A DNA stretch of 34,734 nt, taken from contig MKJX01000222.1 in the NCBI GenBank assembly GCA_001942415.1, positions 1 to 34,734 on the forward strand. The letters are read 5' to 3'. Under the pieces are notes generated by a model. It worked only from the letters and a program-made list of their open reading frames with translations. It was not told the origin of the DNA and ran no database searches. The translations under genes and the position numbers were made by a program. Shown one piece after another: positions 28,408 through 34,734 of the stretch (within the stretch, counting starts at the first letter, position 1; every line of letters begins with the position of its first letter). This DNA is from Pseudonocardia sp. CNS-139 (GTDB taxonomy: Bacteria > Actinomycetota > Actinomycetes > Mycobacteriales > Pseudonocardiaceae).

Positions 28408-28409
28408 GG

Positions 28410-29083
28410 TCAGGACGGGAGTGCGGCGCGCCAGTGCTCGGCCGAGCGGGCGAGATCGCGCCCGACGTGCTCGAAGTACCGGCTCATCCGGGTCAGCCGG
28501 GCGGCGGCGGGCGACCCGTCCAGCACCTCGGCGCCCTCGCGGCCGACGGTCTCCCACGCGGCGCACACCCGCACCACGCCCAGCCCCGCCCGGTACCAGA
28601 CGTCGTCGTCGACGACGTAGCGCTCGCGGCGCCCGGCCCGCTCGCGGCGGACCATCGTGATCCGCTCCAGGTAGCCGACGGCCTTCGAGACTGCGGCCGG
28701 GCTGACCCGCAGCCGCCGGACCAGCTCGCCCGCCGTCAGCTCGCCCGTCTCGGCGAGCAGCAGTGCGACGAGCACCCGGGCCGGCATCCGCGGGAGCCCG
28801 GTGCCGACCATCATCGCCGCGAACCGCTCCTCGAACGCCCCCAGGGCGCCGGGCTCGGGCGCCGTCGGCGCGCCGGCCGGTGCGAGGCGCCGGGCCCGGC
28901 CGCGGGCGGCGCGGTGCGCCCCGTCGGCCCGGTACGCCGCGCGCCCGCCGCCGCGCTGGACCTCGCGGCTGACGGTGGAGGTCGGCCGCCCCAGCCGCCG
29001 CGCGATCTCGGCGAACCCAGCCCCTCCGCGAGGCCGTCGGCGATCCGCGCGCGGTCCTCGTAGCCCAGCCGGCTCCCGGGCAT
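28410..29083 (-). CDS. Two-HTH regulator: IS30-like HTH fused to a MarR/GbsR-like domain (frameshifted)
   Basis: About 224 residues after adding one G near 29018 (GGG to GGGG). The N-terminal ~45 residues look like the HTH_38 domain of IS30-type transposases: SRLGYEDRARIADGLAEG, then FAEIARRLGRPTSTVSREVQR. An Ala/Arg-rich linker follows. From residue ~88 a MarR/GbsR-like winged helix is seen: MPARVLVALLLAETGELTAGELVRRLRVSPAAVSKAVGYLER, then VRRERAGRRERYVVDDDVWYRAG. No transposase catalytic domain is present. GGGAGG precedes the ATG at 29081-29083. The divergent neighbour is a methyltransferase. It may bind DNA with two different readers and repress its neighbour. Confidence 0.8.
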
Positions 29084-29147
29084 GTGGCCTCCCGCGTTGC
29101 GTATTCCCACAGTCATTGCAATTGACGGCATATTAGCAGCTCATGCT

Positions 29148-29176
29148 TTGACGGAATTGGAAACGCAACGTAGGTT
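29148..29176 (+). promoter_or_regulatory. Promoter of the methyltransferase gene, apparently leaderless
   Basis: TTGACG (29148-29153), a 17-base spacer and TAGGTT (29171-29176) put the transcription start at or next to the ATG at 29184, with no ribosome site, as in many actinobacterial leaderless genes. The 100-bp divergent region is unusually AT-rich for this window. The pair CGTTGCG (29095-29101) and CGCAACG (29164-29170) is a possible long-distance operator, with one arm against the -10. Confidence 0.5.
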
Positions 29177-29183
29177 CGGCGCC

Positions 29184-30004
29184 ATGGCCATCGCACTGCC
29201 GGCGCTCACGCCGGTACAGGACAGCCTCTACATCACGCTCTGCGGCCGGGCGCTGGACAGCCGTGCGCCGCACCCCGTCCTCGGCGACACGATGGCCGCG
29301 GACGTCGTCGACGCGATCGGGTACGACCCCGCGCTGCAGCCGCACGCGCGCCGCGGGATGCGCGACATCGCACTCCGCGCGAAGAAGCTCGACGAGGTGG
29401 TGCGCGGGTTCGTCGCCCGGCACCCGGACGCCGTGGTGCTCGACCTCGGCGCCGGCCTGGACGGGCGGATGTGGCGGATCGCCCCGCCCGCCACCGTCGG
29501 CTGGTACGACGTGGACTTCCCCGAGGTCGTCCACCTGCGGCAACGGGCGCTCCCGCCGCGACCGCACGCCCACGCCGTCGCGGCCGACCTGGCGACCCGC
29601 ACTGGCTCGACGGCGTGCCCGCGGACCGCCCCGTGGTGGCCGTGGCCGACGGGCTGGTCGCGTTCCTCCCGCAGGACGTGCTGGTCGGGCTGCTGCGCCG
29701 GATCACGGCGCACTTCCCGGCGGGCGAGGTCGCGTTCAACGGCTACACGCGGTTCCACGTGTGGGCGCTCAAGCGCTACGGCGGCACGGCCGCGATCGCG
29801 GACGTCGTCACGAACCCCGGCTTCGACGACCCGCGCGACCCGGAGCGCTGGGGTGCCGGGCTGACGCTGGCCGAGGAGATCCTGCTCACCCGCGTCCCCG
29901 AGGTGGACGGCTACCCGCTCGCGCTGCGCCTGTTCACCCGGCTCGCCGCACGCAGCACGGCGTGGTCCCGGCGCGGCACCACGGTGCTGCGCTACCGCTT
30001 CTGA
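29184..30004 (+). CDS. Class I SAM methyltransferase, LCMT/TcmP-like (frameshifted)
   Basis: About 273 residues after adding one G near 29597 (GACCTGG to GACCTGGG). Blocks fit the leucine carboxyl methyltransferase/TcmP O-methyltransferase family: LTPVQDSLYITLCGRALDSR; HARRGMRDIALRAKKLDEVVRGFVARHP; the SAM loop VVLDLGAGLDGRMWR (GAGLDGR at 89-95); WYDVDFPEVVHLRQ (acidic ribose-binding residue); then VAVADGLVAFLPQDVLVGLLRRITAHFP and a C-terminal RYRF. These methylate carboxyl or phenolic oxygens of small molecules. The acceptor is unknown. It is divergent from the two-HTH regulator and followed 30 bp later by an esterase, so the three genes may form one response unit. Confidence 0.85.
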
Positions 30005-30034
30005 CCTGCTCGGACCGCCTGGCATGCTCCGTGC

Positions 30035-30750
30035 ATGGCTGACCCCTTCGTGCTCGTGCACGGCGCGTGCCACGGCGGCTGGTGCTGGTCGCGGGTGGCG
30101 CGGCTGCTGCGCGGTGCCGGCCACGACGTCTTCACCCCGACGCTCACGGGGTTCGGCGAGCGCGCTCACCTGCTCACGCCGGACGTCGGCCCGGAGACGC
30201 TCGTGCAGGACGTCGTCGGCGTGCTGGAGTACGAGGAGCTGACCGGCGTGGTGCTGGTCGGGCACAGCTTCGGCGCCCTCCCGGCGCTCGCCGCGGCCCA
30301 GCGCGTGCCCGACCGCGTCCGCCGGGTGCTGCTGCTCGACGGGGTGGTGGTCGAGGCCGGTCAGCCCGGGCTCGCCGGGATCCCGCCCGCCACGGTGCGG
30401 GCTCGGCTCGCGGCCGCGGAGGCGTCGGGCGGGCTGTCCTACCCGCCGCCGGAGCCGGCCGCGTTCGGTCTGGTCGACCCGGCCCACCAGGACTGGGTGG
30501 GCCGGCGGCTCACGCCCCAGCCGCTGCGCCCGTACGTCGAGCCGTTCCCGCTGCGCGCCCCGCTCGGCGGCGGGCTGCCGGTCACCTACGTCCACTGCAC
30601 CGATCCGGAGTATCCGGCGATCCGGTCCGGGCACGCGATCGTCCGGCGCGAGGCTGGGAGTGGCGCGAGCTCGCCACCGGCCACGACGCCATGGTCACCG
30701 CGCCGGAGGCGACGGCCGCCGAACTGCTCCGGACGCGACCGGTCTCGTGA
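30035..30750 (+). CDS. Alpha/beta hydrolase, esterase-like (frameshifted)
   Basis: About 239 residues after one base is added near 30650. It belongs to the small plant-esterase/SABP2-like branch: FVLVHGACHGGWCW (HGACHGGW oxyanion block, 9-16), PTLTGFGERAHL, the elbow LVGHSFGALPAL with Ser78, and the catalytic His in ATGHDAMVTAPE near residue 225 in the shifted frame. GWEWRELATGHDAMV confirms that the second frame is real. These enzymes cleave methyl esters and related small esters. Lying next to an O-methyltransferase, it could reverse or process that methyl ester (inference). No signal peptide. Confidence 0.87.
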
Positions 30751-30789
30751 CGGACGATCCCGAACGGGAAAATCGTTACCCTGACCTGT

Positions 30790-31283
30790 ATGGACACGCC
30801 TAGCGCCGAGGAGATCCGGTCCGACCTCTCCTACCTGCTCGACAAGGCCAGCCACGTGCTCGCCGCACGGATGGCGACGCGCTCGCCGAGCTGCGCATGT
30901 CCCCGCGCGACTACTGCGTGCTCTCCAAGGCCGCGCCCGCGGCGCTCACCCAGGGCGAGCTGGCCGAGCGGGCGCTGATGGACAAGACCACGATGGTCGT
31001 CACGCTCGACCGCATGGAGCGCGACGGGCTGGCCCGCCGCACGCCGTCGCCGACCGACCGCCGGGCCCGGATCGTCGAGGTCACCGACACCGGCACCGGC
31101 GCGCTCCGGGACGCGGCGGCGATCATCGACGGCCTCTACGCGGACGTGCTCGGCACGCTCTCGCCGGAGCAGCGCGAGGTGTTCCTCGACGCGATGGTGG
31201 CGCTGGTCGGGCCCGGTGGCCCGCTCGCCGTCGTCGACCCCACCCCGAACGCACCGCGCCGCCGATCGTCCCGAGCGGTGTGA
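30790..31283 (+). CDS. MarR-family regulator (frameshifted)
   Basis: About 164 residues with a winged helix-turn-helix: LSKAAPAALTQGELAERALMDKTTMVVTLDRMERDGLARRTPSPTDRRARIVEVTDTG (recognition helix DKTTMVVTLDRMER, beta wing PSPTDRRARIVEV). The N-terminal helix is in a different frame from the rest; one G near 30874 restores RMADALAELRMSPRDYCVL. The ATG at 30790 lies ~8 bp after a TACCCT -10-like hexamer, so the mRNA may be leaderless. An inverted repeat (TCCCG-AA-CGGGA, 30758-30769) is just upstream. The exporter gene follows 70 bp later on the same strand, the usual MarR-exporter pairing. Confidence 0.88.
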
Positions 31284-31303
31284 TCCGAGAGTAGATCGTC
31301 TAG

Positions 31304-31319
31304 AACAGAACTATCTGTT
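31304..31319. promoter_or_regulatory. Candidate MarR operator before the exporter gene
   Basis: AACAG-AACTAT-CTGTT is an inverted repeat in an AT-rich patch 35-50 bp before the exporter ATG. It sits between the MarR gene and its probable target, so it is the best operator candidate. AGGAGG at 31343-31348 is the exporter's ribosome site. Confidence 0.5.
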
Positions 31320-31353
31320 ACGGTCCTTCTGGCTGCTCACCCAGGAGGTCCAC

Positions 31354-32746
31354 ATGAGCTCGGCCGCAACGGTCCCGGCCACCCGCACCACCCCGTCCCG
31401 CTGGGTCGCGCTCGCGGTCCTGTGCGCGGGGATGCTGATGGTCATCCTCGACGGCACGATCGTCAGCGTCGCGCTCCCCGCGATCGAGGCCGACCTCGGC
31501 TTCGCCCCCGCCGACCTGGCGTGGACGGTCAACGCCTACCTCGTCCCGCTCGGCGGGCTGCTCCTGCTCAGCGGCCGCTCGGCGATCTCTACGGCCGCCG
31601 CCGGATGCTGCTCGCCGGGCTCGTGCTGTTCGTGCTCGCCTCGCTGCTGTGCGGGCTCGCGACCAGCGCGTTCATGCTGGTCGTGGCCCGGTTCGCGCAG
31701 GGCGCCGCCGCCGCGACGGCCTCGGCCGTGGTGCTCGGCATGATCGTGGCGCTCTTCCCGGAGCAGGCCGAGCGGGCCAGGGCCATGGGCGTATGGGCGT
31801 TCGTCGGCGCGGCCGGCGCGTCCATCGGGCTGGTGCTCGGGGGCGTGCTCACCGCCACCGTCGGCTGGCGCTGGATCTTCCTCGTCAACGTCCCGATCGG
31901 CGTCGCCGCGGTCGCGCTCACGCTGTGGGCGGTCGCGCCGGACGGCCCGCGGGAACGCGCGGTCCGCCCCGACGCGCTCGGCGGCGCGCTCGTCACGGCC
32001 GGTCTGACGCTCGGCGTCTTCACGATCGTCACCACGGTCGACGCGCCGCTGCGCATCGGCGCCGGCGTGCTCGCCGTCGCGCTGCTCGCCGCGTTCGTCG
32101 TGCGGCAGCGGCTGGCGGCCGAGCCGCTCGTCCGGCTGTCGATCTTCCACTCGCGCGCCGTGAGCGGCGGCAACGCCGTGCAGCTGCTGACGATCGCCGG
32201 GATGCTCGGCTTCCAGTTCGTCATGGCGCTCTACCTGCAGCAGGCGCTCGGCTACTCGCCCGACCGGACGGGGTTCGCGGTGCTGCCGATCTCGGTGCTC
32301 ATCGGGCTCGTCTCGCTGACGCTGGCGGGACGGCTGCTCGTCCGGTTCGGCGCCGGTCGCTGCTGCTGGCCGGGCTGGCCCTGCTGGTCGTCGGGCTGGC
32401 GCTGCTCGCCCGTGACCCGGTCGGGAGCTACGCCGTCGACGTGCTCCCGTCGATGCTGCTGCTGGGCGCCGGGGCCGGGGTGGTGCTGCCGGCCGTCACG
32501 ACCGTGATCATGTCCGACGCCACGCCGGAGGACGCCGGGCTCGCGTCGGGGCTGGCCAACACCAGCCAGCAGATCGGCGGGGCGCTCGGCACGGCGGTGC
32601 TGGCCGCCGTCGCGGCCGCCCGCACCGAGGCCCTCGGCGGCACGCACGAGGCCCTGGTCAGCGGCTTCCACCTGGCGTTCCAGCTGAGCGCGGGCCTGGT
32701 GGCGGCCGGGCTGGTGCTGGCCGTGCTCGTGCTGCGCCGCGGCTGA
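31354..32746 (+). CDS. MFS multidrug exporter, DHA2 (EmrB/QacA) type (frameshifted)
   Basis: A ~464-residue proton antiporter with about 14 membrane helices. RWVALAVLCAGMLMVILDGTIVSVALPAIEADLG holds the D1 motif of helix 1; RPLGDLYGRRRMLLAG is motif A; VVARFAQGAAAATASAVVLGMI is motif B; and GASIGLVLGGVLTATVGWRWIFLVNVPIG is motif C with its usual follow-on. The C-terminal half ends with MSDATPEDAGLASGLANTSQQIGGALGTAVLAAVAAART. Breaks near 31590 and 32360 each need one base in a G or C run. AGGAGG precedes the ATG. Preceded by a MarR gene, it is probably induced by its own cargo. A perfect hairpin follows. Confidence 0.93.
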
Positions 32747-32760
32747 GCGCCGGCACGGCT

Positions 32761-32793
32761 GAGGCCGCCACCCCGGTGCGGGGTGGCGGCCTC
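32761..32793. terminator. Hairpin terminator between convergent exporter and protease genes
   Basis: A perfect 14-bp stem (GAGGCCGCCACCCC, 32761-32774, with 32780-32793) encloses a 5-base loop and is followed by CTTCGTCC. It starts 15 bp after the exporter stop and lies 20 bp past the protease stop on the other strand. Confidence 0.85.
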
Positions 32794-32812
32794 CTTCGTC
32801 CGTGTCAGCGGG

Positions 32813-34262
32813 TCAGTTGCCGCCGCCGAACGGGCTGTTCTCGCCGAACGGGAACCGGCCGAACGGGTTCTGGCTCTGGCCGCCGCTGCTGGTGGTCGCG
32901 CCTGGTCGGGCTGGCTGCCCAGCGTGACGTTCACCGTGCGCTCGTTGCCGCCGTTCCCGTCGGTGACGGTCAGCGGGACCTGCTGGCCGGGGGCGTAGGC
33001 GCCGATCCGGGCGATGAGGTCGGAGAAGTTCTCCACCCGCGCGTCGCCGACCTTCGTGACGACGTCGCCCGCGGCGAGCCCGGCCGCTGCGGCCGGCGAG
33101 TTCGGCTGCACGACCGCGAGCTGCGCGCCGTCGTCCGAGTCGCCGGACGAGCTGCCCTGCACGCCGAGCAGCGGCTTGGTCGCCGTGCCGTTGGTCATGA
33201 TCTCCTGCGCGACGCGGCGGGCCTGGTCGATCGGGATCGCGAAGCCGAGGCCGATGCTGCCGGTGCTCTGCCCGGCCGTCTCGATCGCCGAGTTGATGCC
33301 GATGACCTGGCCGTCCAGGTTCACCAGCGGGCCGCCGGAGTTGCCCTGGTTGATCGGGGCGTCGGTCTGCAGCCCGTTGTAGACGACCGACGAGCCGTCC
33401 TCGCCCTGGACCTGCACCGTGCGGTTGAGCGCGCTGACGATGCCCGTGGTGACCGTGCCCGTCAGGCCCTGCGGCGACCCGATCGCGACGACCGGCTGCC
33501 CGACCTGCACCTCGGAGCTCTGGCCGAGCGTGGCCGGGGTGAGCCCGGAGACGCCCTGCAGCCGGATGACCGCGAGGTCGTAGCTGGGGGAGGTGCCGAC
33601 GACGGTGGCCGGGTGCTGGCTCCCGTCGGCGAGCGTGACCTCGATCTGGCCGGACGAGCCCGCGACGACGTGGTTGTTCGTGAGCACGTCGCCGTCCGCG
33701 GTGAGGACGACGCCGCTGCCCTCGGCCGTGCCCTGCGGCAGCTGGACGCGGATGTCGACGGTGCTGGGGGTGGCCGTCTGCGCGGCGGCCGCGACCGTGC
33801 CCGGCGCGGCGTTCACGGCGTTGGGGAGGCCGGCGACGAGCCCAGCGCGCTGCCCTGGCTGATCGCGCCACCGTTGTTGAGCAGCGCGTACGCGCCGCCG
33901 AAGCCCGCGCCGCCGCCGACCAGACCGGCGATCAGCGCGGCGGCGACGATGCCCACCATCGGGCGCTGCCGGCGCGGCTTGTCCGGCTGCGCGGCGGTGC
34001 CGGGCATGTACGGGCCGCCGGGGGGCGGCGGCGGGTACGAGCCGCCCGGGTAGCCCGCACCGGGGATCTGCTGCGCCGGGATCTGCTGGACGGGGATCTG
34101 CTGGGTGGGGTGCTGCGCGGTGGGCTGCGTGGTGGGCTGCGACCCCGGCTGGGCCGGGGGTGGCCCGGCCATCGCGTAGGACGGAACGGGGTGCTGGCCG
34201 GTGTGGGAGCCTGCGGTCGAGGCGGTCGCGTCCCGGCCCAGCTCCCTCTGCTCGTCGCTCAT
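32813..34262 (-). CDS. HtrA/DegP-type membrane-anchored serine protease with PDZ domain (frameshifted)
   Basis: About 483 residues. The cytoplasmic N-terminus (~1-100) is Gln/Pro-rich with QQIP repeats (~54-66). One membrane helix follows (MVGIVAAALIAGLVGGGAGFGGAYALL, ~101-127). The chymotrypsin-like domain outside the membrane has the triad in TNNHVVAG (His ~198), SYDLAVIRL (Asp ~229) and QGNSGGPLV (Ser ~309). The C-terminal PDZ domain (LLGVQG; AAGLAAGDVVTKVGDARVENFSDLIARI) would sense substrate ends. The tail ends NPFGRFPFGENSPFGGGN. One-base breaks lie near 33840 and 32900. This architecture matches actinobacterial envelope-stress proteases such as M. tuberculosis PepD/HtrA-like proteins. 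Its target proteins are unknown. Confidence 0.93.
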
Positions 34263-34290
34263 GTGCTCACCATGCGCCCGGAGTCTGAAT

Positions 34291-34333
34291 CCTGCCTGAG
34301 GATGCCCTGGGAAAAGCCCTGGTATTCACCCTG
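34291..34333 (-). promoter_or_regulatory. Phased direct repeats upstream of the protease gene
   Basis: Read toward the protease gene, CAGG recurs at 34330, 34318, 34306 and 34295 (plus-strand CCTG positions), 12, 12 and 11 bp apart, mostly inside CCAGGG or CTCAGG. One-turn phased direct repeats are the usual target form of OmpR/PhoB-type response regulators, and envelope proteases of this kind are controlled by such systems (for example MprA for pepD). It lies 30-70 bp before the ATG. Assignment to a regulator is inference. Confidence 0.4.
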
Positions 34334-34547
34334 AAGAGCGGGCAGCGGCGCAGCGCCGCCAGGGCCGGATCCAGTGCCGTGCGGCGACGAGCAGACCGCC
34401 GATCGCCGGCCCCGAGACACCGGCCCCGACCAGCAGCAACGAGTCGTCCGGCCCGGTCGCCCGGGTCTCGGCCGAGCGCCGGGGCGCTCCGTCGTAGGGG
34501 TCGGGGTCGCGGGTGCCGGAATCGCCCGCGGCCGCCGCCCCGGCCAT
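34326..34547 (-). CDS. Possible small exported or membrane protein
   Basis: A 73-codon frame: MAGAAAAGDSGTRDPDPYDG, a polar stretch, a hydrophobic segment (DSLLLVGAGVSGPAIGGLLVAARHWI, ~40-64) and a basic end (RPWRRCAAARSSG). The layout of one C-terminal helix followed by positive charges would suit a membrane-anchored surface peptide. The in-frame sequence just upstream (TFLDGALAAPMAG) looks like the end of a signal peptide, so the real start may be further right, behind a frameshift. No family is recognised. It reads toward the protease gene and would overlap its upstream region. Confidence 0.35.
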   Translation of the reverse strand: MAGAAAAGDSGTRDPDPYDGAPRRSAETRATGPDDSLLLVGAGVSGPAIGGLLVAARHWIRPWRRCAAARSSG

Positions 34548-34662
34548 CGGCGCAGCTAGTGCCCCGTCCAGAAAGGTTCACCACGAAACTCGACGGCCCA
34601 GCCGCCCGCCGCTGGGGGATGGCTGGCCGGCGGAGCCGGCGGGGTGGGCAGGTGGAGCGTTG

Positions 34663-34701
34663 CCGACCGGGCCGAGTACGCCCGGTACGAGGCCCGGTCG
34701 G
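34663..34701. terminator. Hairpin near the right edge
   Basis: CCGACCGGGCC (34663-34673) and its complement (34691-34701) form an 11-bp stem. Within the loop GTAC repeats on each side (GTAC-GCCCG-GTAC), allowing a longer imperfect hairpin. It may terminate a gene beyond the window. I see no gene in 34548-34734. Confidence 0.5.
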
Positions 34702-34734
34702 CGCCTTGCCGGCGGACGCCTGGATCCGCCGATT

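Noticed and set aside
28960..29083. IS30 transposase remnant
   Set aside because: The HTH_38 segment continues through an in-frame linker (after a one-base repair) into a MarR-like domain; no DDE core, inverted-repeat ends or target duplication is seen.

Overview
The window is very G+C-rich, strongly GC3-biased DNA with many GTG starts and TetR, MarR and IclR regulators. With the protocatechuate-branch genes and long single-chain acyl-CoA carboxylase, this suggests a soil actinomycete, most likely of the Pseudonocardiaceae (Pseudonocardia-like). This is inferred from composition and gene content only. There are no tRNA or rRNA genes, CRISPR arrays, complete insertion sequences or phage genes. 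About half of the real genes are split between reading frames. Where I could read the junction, one missing base in a short G or C run restores the conserved protein, so I treat these breaks as sequence errors, not pseudogenes.

Layout. 1-5.3 kb: a partial secreted protein, a family 2 glycosyltransferase, a patatin-like hydrolase, cinA, a superoxide dismutase with a Nur-like nickel-regulator box, and a one-domain rhodanese. 5.4-7.0 kb: an ECF42-type sigma factor translationally coupled to its DGPF/YCII partner, with a matching candidate promoter. 7.0-10.1 kb: a 22-bp-period repeat array, then a leftward cluster of acetamidase/formamidase, SDR and epoxide hydrolase. 10.2-13.5 kb: an IclR regulator divergent from pobA-pcaH-pcaG, which convert 4-hydroxybenzoate to protocatechuate and open its ring. 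13.5-16.4 kb: a PASTA protein, a GtrA membrane protein, a NagZ-like family 3 glycosidase and a membrane sensor-like protein without a kinase. 16.5-22.1 kb: one ~1860-residue carboxylase (biotin carboxylase, biotin carrier and carboxyltransferase in one chain). 22.2-26.0 kb: an alpha/beta hydrolase, a TetR regulator divergent from a thioredoxin-fold peroxiredoxin with clear operators, and a drug exporter. 26.2-28.2 kb: a phosphofructokinase and a DedA protein. 28.2-28.4 kb: a second, larger 22-bp array. 28.4-32.8 kb: a two-HTH regulator, an O-methyltransferase-like protein, an esterase, and a MarR-plus-exporter pair. 32.8-34.7 kb: an HtrA-type membrane-anchored protease with a direct-repeat array upstream, and a possible small exported protein.

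The least explained structure is the pair of 22-bp arrays (7039-7135 and 28248-28407). A near-palindromic 9-mer, GCGASTCGC, recurs at exactly 22-bp steps and flips orientation within each array, making large cruciform-capable palindromes at gene 3' ends. Also notable are the ECF42 promoter match, the Nur-like box before a Mn-type superoxide dismutase, the IS30-like HTH fused to a MarR domain, and the eukaryote-like one-chain carboxylase.
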